Positions 1 through 7,955 of a DNA stretch of 17,230 nucleotides are shown here, in pieces. Origin of the DNA: Treponema sp. Its GTDB lineage: Bacteria; Spirochaetota; Spirochaetia; Treponematales; Treponemataceae. The stretch is taken from the NCBI GenBank assembly GCA_012513125.1, contig JAAZCS010000196.1:1-17230 (forward strand). Direction: 5' to 3'. The notes beneath the pieces were generated by a model that saw only the letters and a program-made list of their open reading frames with translations, searched no databases and was not told the DNA's origin. The first letter of the stretch is position 1. Every line of letters starts with the position of its first letter. The position numbers were made by a program, and so were the translations under genes.

Positions 1-768
1 ATTGTAATGGCTGGAAAACTAATAAAATCTCTTGCAAAAGAAAAAAACGTTAATATTCTGCCTGTTGATTCTGAACACTCAGCAATTTTTTCATTAACAG
101 AAAAAATTGGAGCAAATAATATATCAAAAGTCCTCATTACAGCAAGTGGAGGACCATTTAGAAATTATTCACAGGAACAATTAAAACATGTCACTTTAGA
201 ACAAGCATTAAATCATCCAACTTGGAAAATGGGCAAAAAGATTACTATTGATTCTGCAACATTGGCAAACAAAGGTTTAGAAGTAATTGAAGCTTCATAT
301 CTATTTGATTTATCTTACGACGAAATTGAAGTATTAGTTCATCCTCAAAGTATCGTTCATTCATTAGTAAGAACGAAAGATGGTGTTTTATATGCACAAA
401 TATCAGATCCAGATATGAAACACCCAATATTAAACGCGTTAACATGGCCTACTATAAAAAATAATTATTTAGAAGAATTTGATTTATTCTCAAAATCATT
501 AGAATTTTATAAAACTAGAATGAATGATTTTCCATTATTGAAATATGCTTTTGACTGTATTAAATATGGAGATGCATATCCTATAGCATTTAATGCCGCA
601 AATGAAGTAGCTGTCAATCTGTTTATTAATAAAAAAATAGATTATACACAGATTTCTGAAATTGTCATTTCTGTGCTAAATAAAAATTGGTATAATAAGA
701 TTTTATCATTTGATGATGTATTTGAAAATGATAAATTAGCAAGAAAATATGCTAAGGATTTTATATGA
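1..768 (+). CDS. dxr: 1-deoxy-D-xylulose 5-phosphate reductoisomerase, 3' part (5' end outside window)
   Basis: This enzyme converts DXP to 2-C-methyl-D-erythritol 4-phosphate with NADPH, the second step of the cytoplasmic MEP isoprenoid pathway. The reading frame is open from base 1, and the ATG at 7 is internal: the family has a conserved stretch like ANKExxVxAG just here. Visible family motifs are VDSEHS (the metal-ligand Asp and Glu), the ASGGPFR loop, HPTWKMGKKITIDSATL with its substrate-binding His, and NKGLEVIEA, which carries the third acidic metal ligand. VHPQSIVHS and NAANEVAV follow, then a helical C-terminal region. About 255 residues are present of the usual 380-400, so the N-terminal NADPH-binding part is missing only because of the window edge. 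Its stop overlaps the rseP start by 4 bases (ATGA), which suggests translational coupling. The dxr-rseP adjacency is common in bacteria. Confidence 0.95.
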   Translation: MVMAGKLIKSLAKEKNVNILPVDSEHSAIFSLTEKIGANNISKVLITASGGPFRNYSQEQLKHVTLEQALNHPTWKMGKKITIDSATLANKGLEVIEASYLFDLSYDEIEVLVHPQSIVHSLVRTKDGVLYAQISDPDMKHPILNALTWPTIKNNYLEEFDLFSKSLEFYKTRMNDFPLLKYAFDCIKYGDAYPIAFNAANEVAVNLFINKKIDYTQISEIVISVLNKNWYNKILSFDDVFENDKLARKYAKDFI

Positions 769-1886
769 AATGGCTTTGGGGAATTTTATGCTTGTTTTTT
801 TTAATTCTATTTCATGAATTTGGACATTTTATTGCTGCAAAAGTTTTTGGAGTAAAAGTAGAATCTTTCTCAATTGGATTTGGTCCCGTTCTATTTCATA
901 AATTGTTACGTGGTACAGATTTTAGATTTTCATTAATTCCTTTGGGTGGATATTGCGGAATGAAAGGAGAAAAAGATTTTTCTGAAGCATTACAAAACAA
1001 TTCACCTATCATAAACGCAAGCAAAGATTCCTTATATGGCATTCATCCTATAAAAAGAGCATTAATTGGCTTTGCAGGACCTTTTTTTAATTTTTTATTT
1101 GCGGTAATTGCTTTTTCAATTATTAGCCAAATTGGCTATTCATATTACACATACTCATCAAAAATTATTCTAAGTACAGATATTAATCCAGAATATGTTT
1201 CGCCAGCAAAAGAAGGTGGATTATTATCCGGAGACACAATTCTTTCAATAAATGGTAAAAAAATAAATAATTTTTCGGATATTATAGAAGAAATCTCAAT
1301 TAGACCAAATGAAAATATTGATATTTGTGTTAATCGCAATGATGAAATCAAAAATTTCACAATTCGTTCATCATTTGATAAAGAATCAGGAAGTGGGAAA
1401 ATCGGAATCACAGCAGATACTAAGAATTTATTGAAAATTGATTCAGAAAGATATATTTTTCCGATATCAATTTTTCATGGGTTTTCAGAAACTTTTACTT
1501 CAATATACAAAATATTTAAAAGCATTAAAATTCTCTTTATGGGAGTAAAAATTCAAAACGCAGTATCTGGTCCTGCAAGAGTTACAGACATTTTAGGTTC
1601 AACTATAAGTGAGAGTTTTTCCGTTGGAATACGAGAAGGATTTGTAAACATGCTCAATTTAATGGCATTTATCAGTATTTCTCTTTGCATTATGAATTTA
1701 CTTCCTATTCCTATTTTAGACGGAGGACTTATTCTTATTGCATTAATAGAATTTGTCAGCAAGAGAAAAATAGCTCCTAAGATTCAATATTATTTGCAAT
1801 TTATAGGAATAATTTTTATAGTGATAATCTTTTGTATTGGATTATTTGGAGACATATCATATTTTATCAATAAACCGAGGTTTTAA
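765..1886 (+). CDS. rseP: RseP-type site-2 zinc intramembrane protease
   Basis: This is an M50-family inner-membrane metalloprotease that cuts transmembrane segments, classically anti-sigma factors after a first cut and remnant signal peptides. The HExxH zinc motif (H17-E-F-G-H21) lies in the first membrane helix. A GFGP element follows, then a second hydrophobic helix near residues 103-126. One PDZ domain sits around residues 140-200, with GLLSGDTILSING near 150. The second metal-site motif, NLLPIPILDGG, has its Asp at residue 319, and a last membrane helix lies near the C-terminus. At 373 residues with one recognisable PDZ domain it is shorter than E. coli RseP (about 450, two PDZ) but usual for many other phyla. 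AAGGA at 754-758, inside the dxr end, serves as ribosome binding site. The substrate in this organism is unknown; no anti-sigma factor gene is in view. Confidence 0.93.
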   Translation: MKWLWGILCLFFLILFHEFGHFIAAKVFGVKVESFSIGFGPVLFHKLLRGTDFRFSLIPLGGYCGMKGEKDFSEALQNNSPIINASKDSLYGIHPIKRALIGFAGPFFNFLFAVIAFSIISQIGYSYYTYSSKIILSTDINPEYVSPAKEGGLLSGDTILSINGKKINNFSDIIEEISIRPNENIDICVNRNDEIKNFTIRSSFDKESGSGKIGITADTKNLLKIDSERYIFPISIFHGFSETFTSIYKIFKSIKILFMGVKIQNAVSGPARVTDILGSTISESFSVGIREGFVNMLNLMAFISISLCIMNLLPIPILDGGLILIALIEFVSKRKIAPKIQYYLQFIGIIFIVIIFCIGLFGDISYFINKPRF

Positions 1887-3803
1887 ATGAAAAAGACTCT
1901 ATTTTTTACATTAATTTTTTTCTTAATTTTACCAGTTTTTTCACAAACTCATATTTCAACAGAATCACATCAAAGCTCTGTTACAAATATTGTAATGATG
2001 AATAAAAACGGTGGATTAGATACATCATTTCTTTCTACAGGAGATGATGGATTCATTGTAAAATGGACAGGAGATAATCTTGGAGAACATTATCAAATTT
2101 CTGATGTCGGAATAAAACTTGTAGCTATTTCACCCAATGGAAATGATATAGCGTTATATGAAAGTGATGGCGGTTCAATTAATAAAATAACTGTATGGGA
2201 CTGGACGACATTGAAAAGAAAATATATGAAAAAATTTTCAGATTCGATTACAGCGTTAACATTTTCAGCAAATGGTACATATTTAATTGCAGGAACAGCA
2301 ACTGTTGATGGTGCTATTTTTATTAGAACATCAAATTGGCAAATCGTGGATAAACTAAAAACCAATACGAGCATTGTGAATTACATACAAACTAGTGATA
2401 CAGAAAAAACATGTGTAATGTATTCACCATCAGGTAATTTATCATATTTCGATATGCAAAACGGAAAATTAAAACAAAAATTAAATGTAATACAGGGACT
2501 TACGCAAACACTTCTCTTTAACAATAATTATTTCTTAGCAGGCGTTCGTGATAACACAATTTATATTATCAATGCTTTTAAAGGAACTATAATTTCAACA
2601 GTTAAAACTACCAATCCAATTATTTTATCATCACCTACTGACAATAACTTATATTATTTAGAAAATGATGAAAAAGGCAATTATGAACTCAAAATGCTTG
2701 AAAATATGGAAAATAAGTCGGTTTCAAATCCAAGAATAATAAAATCATTCAAAGGACCAAGAGGACAAAATTCAATTTGTAGTGGAACAAAGAATTTTAC
2801 TAATATTTTTCTAGGTTCAAGAAATGGTACAATATATAAAGCTGACACAGAAGCTTCCATAACAACAACAAATTTACAAGAAATTACAAAAAAAGCTTAT
2901 TCTAAAATATATGACATAGCGTCAAATGATAAAAATGAATTCTATTTTATTAATGATAATTCTATTTATATTTCATCATATAAGACTGGATTTGTTGAAA
3001 AAATCTCTGATTCTATGGGGCAAAATAAGATTATTTCATATAAAGGAAATTTAATTCTTTGGTCAAAATCATCAAAACAATCAGTTTCAATATTATCTAT
3101 TGATAATAAAACAACGGAAGAATTATTTACCCCAAAAAACAGCATTCAAAATCTTCAGCTTTTTTCTGTAAATGATAATGATTATTTAGTTGAAATAGAA
3201 AGTAATAGTGAAGTTAATATTTATGATTTTAAAACAAAAAAATTAAGAAATATTTACTCAGGAACAGGAATTCAAGATGCTGTTCTAGCTAATGACAATA
3301 AAGTTTACATATCAAAGTCATCAAGTACGCTTCCTCTAGTTCCATTAATTTGTGTTGATATTAATACATACGAAACTGTACCAATTTCATTAACAGGTAA
3401 TGTTGCCTTTGGTTTAAGCACGAATGGTAATATGATATACGGTATTTATCTGCAGTCAAATGAAGAAGTTAAAAGTACTTATGTTTTTTCATATAATATT
3501 TCAAATAAAATGATATCAAATATTTTGAAATTTTCAGATGAAGATTCTGAAGCCTTTACTTATTTATCAAATTCAACATTGCTGACTAATATAGGCAAGA
3601 ATAAGGTTTACAACTACAATATTAGTACAAAGAAAAGATTCAGCTACGACCGTACTGCTTCTATTCCTATAAAAACAGTACAAAATACAGAAAATGTTGC
3701 AATTCTAAATAGCAACGGTAGTATATCTTGGTGCAATAATACATCAGCAAACATATTATCAGATTGGTATTTAACTATTGATAATCAATGGTATGAATTT
3801 TAG
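1887..3803 (+). CDS. Secreted WD40/beta-propeller-like protein
   Basis: The 638-residue product begins with a clear signal peptide: MKK, a hydrophobic core, and a likely cut at VFS|Q after residue 19. It is therefore periplasmic or outer-membrane associated; there is no lipobox cysteine. Degenerate WD40-like blades are visible near the N-terminus: a serine/histidine-rich strand, then FLSTGDDGFIVKW, then VAISPNGNDIALYES with ITVWDW, then LTFSANGTYLIAGTA. Later blades are more diverged (for example FLGSRNGTIYKA, and the final LNSNGSISW). Such propellers are normally protein-binding scaffolds without catalytic activity. The start follows the rseP stop directly, with GAGG at 1877-1880 as ribosome binding site, so it is very likely co-transcribed with dxr and rseP. 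That hints at an envelope role, but the function is unknown. The C-terminus is hydrophilic and shows no membrane anchor. Confidence 0.8.
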   Translation: MKKTLFFTLIFFLILPVFSQTHISTESHQSSVTNIVMMNKNGGLDTSFLSTGDDGFIVKWTGDNLGEHYQISDVGIKLVAISPNGNDIALYESDGGSINKITVWDWTTLKRKYMKKFSDSITALTFSANGTYLIAGTATVDGAIFIRTSNWQIVDKLKTNTSIVNYIQTSDTEKTCVMYSPSGNLSYFDMQNGKLKQKLNVIQGLTQTLLFNNNYFLAGVRDNTIYIINAFKGTIISTVKTTNPIILSSPTDNNLYYLENDEKGNYELKMLENMENKSVSNPRIIKSFKGPRGQNSICSGTKNFTNIFLGSRNGTIYKADTEASITTTNLQEITKKAYSKIYDIASNDKNEFYFINDNSIYISSYKTGFVEKISDSMGQNKIISYKGNLILWSKSSKQSVSILSIDNKTTEELFTPKNSIQNLQLFSVNDNDYLVEIESNSEVNIYDFKTKKLRNIYSGTGIQDAVLANDNKVYISKSSSTLPLVPLICVDINTYETVPISLTGNVAFGLSTNGNMIYGIYLQSNEEVKSTYVFSYNISNKMISNILKFSDEDSEAFTYLSNSTLLTNIGKNKVYNYNISTKKRFSYDRTASIPIKTVQNTENVAILNSNGSISWCNNTSANILSDWYLTIDNQWYEF

Positions 3804-3824
3804 AACAAGAATCTAATCAATATA

Positions 3825-3892
3825 CTTCGCAAAATTTGATTTGTATACCAAATGTTTCAACATATGGTATACTCTTTTCAATTTTTGCGAAG
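3825..3892. repeat. Long imperfect palindrome between convergent genes (possible bidirectional terminator)
   Basis: The outer arms, 3825-3839 and 3878-3892, are complementary at 14 of 15 positions (CTTCGCAAAA...TTTTGCGAAG ends). The inner arms, 3843-3850 (GTATACCA) and 3865-3872, are a perfect 8-bp match, and a few more pairs are possible towards the loop around 3856-3859. It fills most of the gap between the WD40 gene end (3803) and the glgA end (3905). No clean U-tract follows on either strand, so it is not a textbook intrinsic terminator. Placement at a convergent junction still makes transcription termination the simplest role. Confidence 0.6.
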
Positions 3893-3904
3893 CCATAATT
3901 TAGT

Positions 3905-5395
3905 TTACTTCCAATCTTTTGTGTCTACCCCACAACCTCTCATCAAAGCATCAGAATAGATATCAACATAATTGATGGCTGATTTATCCCAGCTAAAATC
4001 TTTCTTCATTCCTTTTTTCTGCATTTTTCCAATATGTTCTTTTTTATTATAGAAAGCCCATACTGCCCATCCTACTGTATTATAAATAGAACTTGGAGTT
4101 AGTGAATCAAATAAAAATCCGGTTCCCTCACCTGTTTTTTCATCATATTGTTCAACAGTATCTGCAAGACCACCAGTATTTCTAACAATTGGTAAAGTTC
4201 CATATAACATCGAATACATCTGATTTAATCCACATGGTTCATATTTTGATGGCATTAAAAAGAAATCACTACCAGCCTCTATTAAATGACTTAAGGATTC
4301 ATCATAACCAATATAAGCCCTTAGATTGTTAAGCTTTCCTTCTAAGGATTTAATCTCATTCTCACACCACTTTTCACCACTTCCAAGAATCACAAATTGA
4401 ACATCCATATTAGTGCAAATGCTAAAAATACTGCCATATGTCGGTGCAAAAATTTCTGCAATCCCCTTCTGGTCAGCAAGCCTAGTAATAATGCCAATAA
4501 GTGGAACGTTAGCTCTTATAGGTAAACCAAACTTCTTTTGCAATTCAGCTTTACATTTGGATTTATTATCAATTTTATTGGAATCAAAATTGAATGGTAG
4601 ATATTTATCTATTTTAGGATTCCAAGTTTCTAAATCACAACCATTTAAAACGCCTTTTACAACTTCAGAACGAACTCTCAATAATCCATCAAGTCCAAAA
4701 CCACCTTCAATAGTTTGCATTTCTTTTGCATAAGTTGGAGAAACTGTAGTTATCATATCAGCACACGAAATACCAGCTTGAAGTAAATTTATTTCACCAT
4801 TATGTTCCAATCCAGCACCATAATATAATCCCCAATCAATTCCAAGAGCAGGAAAAGAATCTTTTGAATAAACACCTTGATATCCAAGATTATGAATTGT
4901 CAATACAGATGCGGTCTTCGCAAAATAACCATTTCTACAAACATGCTTTAATAAAACAGGAACAAGGCAACAAAACCAATCGTGAGCGTGCATGATATCA
5001 GGATACCAACCTAAATATCTACATAATTGAAATGCTCCATGACATAACAAAGCTGATCTATATGGATTATCAACAAAATCAGGTTCAGATTTTGTCCCAT
5101 AAATACCATCACGTCCATAAGCCTTTTCATGATCAATAAAATAAACAGGAACATCTGAGTTTGGCAATTTTGATTCATACATTTTGACCCAAGTTTCAAC
5201 TTGTCCTGCAGCTACAGCAATAGGTTGCTCTATAGCTTTTAATTTTGTTTTATCAATTTTGTAATAGCGAGGCATAATAATTCTTACATCATGACCTTGT
5301 TTACTTAAATTTATTGCCAATGCAGATACAGCATCAGCAAGCCCCCCAGTTTTTGCAAAAGGAACTGCTTCAGAAGTAACCATTAATATTTTCAT
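3905..5395 (-). CDS. glgA: Glycogen synthase (ADP-glucose type, GT5)
   Basis: This enzyme transfers glucose from ADP-glucose to the non-reducing end of alpha-1,4-glucan in cytoplasmic glycogen synthesis. The N-terminus carries the ADP-glucose-binding KTGGLAD motif (Lys15, Gly17, Gly18), followed by the start of a Rossmann domain. HAHDW and the TIHNLGYQG stretch lie in the first domain. The second domain has LADQKGI and the retaining-GT signature SKYEPCGLNQ, with its Glu near residue 386, then GTLPIVRNTGGLADTV. At 496 residues the length is normal and complete. GGAG (read on the - strand, 5403-5406) lies 7 bases before the ATG. It is downstream of the aminotransferase gene on the same strand, but 149 bases of inverted repeats separate them, so independent control is plausible. 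No glgB, glgC or glgP is in the window. Use of ADP-glucose rather than UDP-glucose is inferred from the family. Confidence 0.95.
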   Translation of the reverse strand: MKILMVTSEAVPFAKTGGLADAVSALAINLSKQGHDVRIIMPRYYKIDKTKLKAIEQPIAVAAGQVETWVKMYESKLPNSDVPVYFIDHEKAYGRDGIYGTKSEPDFVDNPYRSALLCHGAFQLCRYLGWYPDIMHAHDWFCCLVPVLLKHVCRNGYFAKTASVLTIHNLGYQGVYSKDSFPALGIDWGLYYGAGLEHNGEINLLQAGISCADMITTVSPTYAKEMQTIEGGFGLDGLLRVRSEVVKGVLNGCDLETWNPKIDKYLPFNFDSNKIDNKSKCKAELQKKFGLPIRANVPLIGIITRLADQKGIAEIFAPTYGSIFSICTNMDVQFVILGSGEKWCENEIKSLEGKLNNLRAYIGYDESLSHLIEAGSDFFLMPSKYEPCGLNQMYSMLYGTLPIVRNTGGLADTVEQYDEKTGEGTGFLFDSLTPSSIYNTVGWAVWAFYNKKEHIGKMQKKGMKKDFSWDKSAINYVDIYSDALMRGCGVDTKDWK

Positions 5396-5406
5396 TACAA
5401 CACTCC

Positions 5407-5435
5407 TATATAAAAAGTCAACGAGTAAATTTCAA
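5407..5435 (-). promoter_or_regulatory. Possible glgA promoter embedded in a hairpin
   Basis: On the - strand, TTGAAA (5430-5435) is separated by 17 bases from TATATA (5407-5412). This fits a sigma70-type promoter, but transcription would then start after the GGAG ribosome binding site, which weakens the case. It overlaps the first inverted repeat, so the match may be incidental. Confidence 0.3.
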
Positions 5436-5454
5436 TTTACGAGGTGACTTTTTA
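5411..5454. repeat. Inverted repeat A, just upstream of the glgA ribosome binding site
   Basis: Arms 5411-5420 and 5445-5454 (AAAAAGTCA against TGACTTTTT, plus a closing T-A) are perfectly complementary. A further C-G pair and an inner perfect 7-bp stem (GTAAATT, 5425-5431, with AATTTAC) complete a long hairpin with small internal mismatches. On the - strand the stem ends in five U residues before AUAUA and the glgA GGAG. It could terminate aminotransferase transcripts, attenuate glgA, or both. Confidence 0.6.
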
Positions 5455-5455
5455 G

Positions 5456-5476
5456 TGCGTTTTGTTATAAAACGCA
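5456..5476. repeat. Inverted repeat B
   Basis: A perfect 8-bp stem (TGCGTTTT, 5456-5463, with AAAACGCA, 5469-5476) closes a 5-base loop. It begins two bases after inverted repeat A ends. Confidence 0.6.
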
Positions 5477-5481
5477 ATTAA

Positions 5482-5509
5482 TTAGAAAGTTTGCAACGCA
5501 AACTTCTAA
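5482..5509. repeat. Inverted repeat C
   Basis: A perfect 8-bp stem (AAGTTTGC, 5487-5494, with GCAAACTT, 5498-5505) closes a 3-base loop. With a single-base bulge at 5486 the pairing extends four more pairs to 5482 and 5509. It shares its last bases with inverted repeat D. Confidence 0.6.
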
Positions 5510-5546
5510 ATCACTACTTTGACATTATTTTGGCAAAGAAGTGATT
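5509..5546. repeat. Inverted repeat D, overlapping the aminotransferase stop codon
   Basis: The outer arms AATCACT (5509-5515) and AGTGATT (5540-5546) pair perfectly. After one A-A mismatch the inner arms CTTTG (5517-5521) and CAAAG (5534-5538) also pair, leaving a 12-base loop. The right arm includes two bases of the aminotransferase stop codon (5545-5547, - strand). Confidence 0.6.
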
Positions 5547-6735
5547 ACTTTTCCATAAAAGCTCTTTTAAAAGATTCTTTTGAATTTAAAATAGTTTTTT
5601 CAGAACAACAGTATGCTATTCTAAACCAACCTTTTCCACAAAAACTTGAACCTGGTGCACAAAGAATATTGTATTTTTTTAAATGATTTGTAAATGCTAA
5701 ATCATCATCATTCCAACTTGATGGAACTTTTACAAATAAATAAAATGCACCTTCTGGAATCGCAAACTCATAGCCAGCATATTTCATAACATCAATTATT
5801 TCATTTCTTCTTTTTTCATATAATGAATAATCACATTCTGCATCCCAAGATTCACTGATAACTTTTTGAAAAAAAGCAGGTGCATTAACAAATCCAAGAA
5901 TTCTTGTTGTGAAAATACAAGCTGCAACTAAATCCTTTTTTTCTTTACAATTTGGATTTACACATATGTAGCCAATTCTCTCACCGGGTAAACTTAAATT
6001 CTTTGCAAAAGAAGTGACAACAACAGCATTTTCATATTTATTAAATACAGGAGCAACTTTTTTTCCACCATAGACTATAGCACGGTATGGTTCATCACAA
6101 ATTATATATGGATATCGATTAGTTTTCATTCCATGTTCATTCAGAATATTAACTAAATCTTGAATATTTTCTTCGGAATAAATTTTCCCTGATGGATTAT
6201 TTGGCGAATTTACAATTATTGCAGCAGTTTTTTCTGATAAAGATTTTTTAATTTTATCAACATCCAAGGAAAAATCTTCTGCAGTTTGTACACGTACTAT
6301 TTTACCGTTACTATTATTTATATAATGATCATATTCTGTAAAATAAGGACAAGGAACGATAACCTCGTCTCCATCATTTAATATTGCTTTTAAAACAGAA
6401 TTAAGAGCACCTGCAGCACCTACAGACATAATCACATTTGTATAATCTATTTCAATTCCCTGTTCCAAAGAAGTTTTTTTTGCCATTGCTTCTCTAGCAA
6501 AAATATAACCTGCATTTGGCATATATCCATGACAAAGATGACTATCATCTTTTGCACATTTTTCAATTGCTTTTTGCACTTTTTCAGGTGGATCCAAATC
6601 GGGATTTCCAATACTAAAATCAAATACTTTATCTTCTCCATATTTCTGTTTTAATATGGCTCCTTCTTCAAACATCTTTCGTATTACACCAGCAGATGGG
6701 CTTTCAACTAAACTTTTTATTTTATTTGATATCAT
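5545..6735 (-). CDS. Class I/II pyridoxal-phosphate aminotransferase
   Basis: The 396-residue product is a fold-type I aminotransferase of the aspartate/aromatic superfamily, full length for the family. FDFSIGNPDLDPP near the N-terminus is the typical substrate-loop start. VNSPNNPSGKIYS and IICDEPYRAIVYGG bind the cofactor and substrate. SFAKNLSLPGERIGY carries the PLP Schiff-base lysine at residue 245. FCGKGWFRIAYCC near the end supplies the carboxylate-binding arginine. The amino donor and product cannot be read from sequence; aspartate, alanine or aromatic transamination are all possible, so no symbol is given. It is cytoplasmic. No ribosome binding site precedes the ATG, and a strong extended -10 box ends only 7 bases before it, so the mRNA is probably leaderless. 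It is transcribed divergently from manC. Confidence 0.9.
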   Translation of the reverse strand: MISNKIKSLVESPSAGVIRKMFEEGAILKQKYGEDKVFDFSIGNPDLDPPEKVQKAIEKCAKDDSHLCHGYMPNAGYIFAREAMAKKTSLEQGIEIDYTNVIMSVGAAGALNSVLKAILNDGDEVIVPCPYFTEYDHYINNSNGKIVRVQTAEDFSLDVDKIKKSLSEKTAAIIVNSPNNPSGKIYSEENIQDLVNILNEHGMKTNRYPYIICDEPYRAIVYGGKKVAPVFNKYENAVVVTSFAKNLSLPGERIGYICVNPNCKEKKDLVAACIFTTRILGFVNAPAFFQKVISESWDAECDYSLYEKRRNEIIDVMKYAGYEFAIPEGAFYLFVKVPSSWNDDDLAFTNHLKKYNILCAPGSSFCGKGWFRIAYCCSEKTILNSKESFKRAFMEK

Positions 6736-6742
6736 AAATCAA

Positions 6743-6771
6743 ATTATATCATATTTCTTTTTAATTGAACA
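6743..6771 (-). promoter_or_regulatory. Extended -10 promoter of the aminotransferase gene
   Basis: On the - strand, TATAAT (6743-6748) is preceded by TG plus one base (6749-6751), a perfect extended -10. A weak -35 (TGTTCA, 6766-6771) sits 17 bases upstream. Start of transcription is expected within a base or so of the ATG at 6735, which implies a leaderless mRNA. The -35 region overlaps that of the manC promoter on the other strand. Confidence 0.65.
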
Positions 6772-6793
6772 TAAATGTTTTTTCTTCTATAAT
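6765..6793 (+). promoter_or_regulatory. Sigma70-type promoter of the manC polysaccharide operon
   Basis: TTGAAC (6765-6770), a 17-base spacer and a perfect TATAAT (6788-6793) precede manC. Transcription should start near 6800, giving a leader of about 24 bases. That leader contains AGGA at 6813-6816, 7 bases before the ATG. No operator repeat is evident. Confidence 0.7.
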
Positions 6794-6823
6794 TATTTGA
6801 TTAATTAATTTTAGGACGTATTT

Positions 6824-7924
6824 ATGTTTTCAGACATAGTGATATTAGCTGGTGGATTTGGAGAAAGATTATGGCCAGCATCTAAAGCAGATTTTCCAAA
6901 ACAATTTATGACACTAGATGGAGGAATTTCATTCTTACAAAATGCAATTATTCGATCTTTATATTTAAATCCAAAAGGTAAAATTATTTTGGCAACAAGA
7001 GATGGTTTACAGGATTTGATTGCTAAACAATGTAATGAGCTTCTTCCAAAACTTAGTAAAAAAGATGCTGATAAACTGCAAAAAGATTTAGTTATATTTG
7101 CAGAACCAGTTTCAAAACATACAACAGCTCCAATTGTTGCAAGCTGTTACTTAGCAAAAAAAATTGATAACACTTATTCACATTCATTTTTGATATTAAC
7201 AAGCGATCATATTATTTCGCCAAAAGAAAAATTTCTTGAAGATGTTGAAAAAGCTTATTTATCTGCTTCGAAAAATCATTTTGTTACATTTGGAATTCCT
7301 CCATATTCACCACTAACTGGATATGGGTACATTCTTACAGGAAAAGAAGAAGAAAATAATAAATCTGTTTATAAAATCTTAGAATTCAAAGAAAAACCTG
7401 ATGAAGAAACTGCTCAAAAATACATAGACAACGGAAATTGTAAATGGAATAGCGGGATGTTTGGATTTTCTTGTGATTTCTTTTTATCAGAACTTGAAAA
7501 ATGTACACCAGAAGTTTTCAACTCATTTAAAAATCTAGATGAAATGCAAAATCTTGAAATTGAAAAAATTCAGAATATAAACAACATAAAAAGTAATAGC
7601 TTGATAAATGATGCTTACAACAAAACACCTTCTATTGCTATCGATAAATCTGTAGCTGAAAAAACTGCAAATGCATATGTTGTTTCTGCAACTTTTGAAT
7701 GGGATGATGTTGGTAGCTGGGATTCATTTGAAAAAAACTGTAAGGATAAAACAACAAACGCGGCATTAATACAGAGCAAAAATTGTTTCGTTTATTCTGA
7801 TATTCCGGTTGCAATTTGTGGAGTTGATGATATTACTGTTGTAATAAAAAATAATAAAGCATTAATAATGAAAAAAGGTGATAGCTCCTTGGTAAGAGAA
7901 GCTGCAAAGCATTTTTCAGAATAA
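6824..7924 (+). CDS. manC: Mannose-1-phosphate guanylyltransferase
   Basis: This enzyme makes GDP-mannose from mannose-1-phosphate and GTP in the cytoplasm, the activated sugar for mannosyltransferases. The nucleotidyltransferase signature AGGFGERLWPASK spans residues 9-21, followed by FPKQF, a substrate-contacting element. ILTSDHII holds the metal-binding Asp. TGYGYI, FKEKPD, CKWNSGMFGF and FEWDDVGSWDSF are hallmarks of this family in the expected order. At 366 residues it is the short, single-function form, without the C-terminal phosphomannose isomerase domain of about 480-residue ManC/AlgA proteins. The isomerase and phosphomannomutase must therefore be encoded elsewhere. It is the first gene of a five-gene operon, with its own promoter and ribosome binding site. 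Its GDP-mannose would feed the downstream GT4 enzymes. Confidence 0.92.
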   Translation: MFSDIVILAGGFGERLWPASKADFPKQFMTLDGGISFLQNAIIRSLYLNPKGKIILATRDGLQDLIAKQCNELLPKLSKKDADKLQKDLVIFAEPVSKHTTAPIVASCYLAKKIDNTYSHSFLILTSDHIISPKEKFLEDVEKAYLSASKNHFVTFGIPPYSPLTGYGYILTGKEEENNKSVYKILEFKEKPDEETAQKYIDNGNCKWNSGMFGFSCDFFLSELEKCTPEVFNSFKNLDEMQNLEIEKIQNINNIKSNSLINDAYNKTPSIAIDKSVAEKTANAYVVSATFEWDDVGSWDSFEKNCKDKTTNAALIQSKNCFVYSDIPVAICGVDDITVVIKNNKALIMKKGDSSLVREAAKHFSE

Positions 7925-7955
7925 AAAAGATATTAAATATTCAATGGAGTTAAAT

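Noticed and set aside
1145..1411. Open frame on the - strand inside rseP
   Set aside because: A shadow of the PDZ-coding region of rseP with no independent support; other opposite-strand frames (for example 245-445, 2093-2374, 11696-11974) were dismissed for the same reason.
4413..4733. Open frame on the + strand inside glgA
   Set aside because: It lies wholly within a well-supported glgA on the other strand and shows no family resemblance, signal peptide or ribosome site.
7944..7955. In-frame upstream ATG of the rfbD-like gene
   Set aside because: It overlaps the GGAG ribosome binding site, which is correctly spaced for the ATG at 7956, and it would add four residues before the Rossmann strand.
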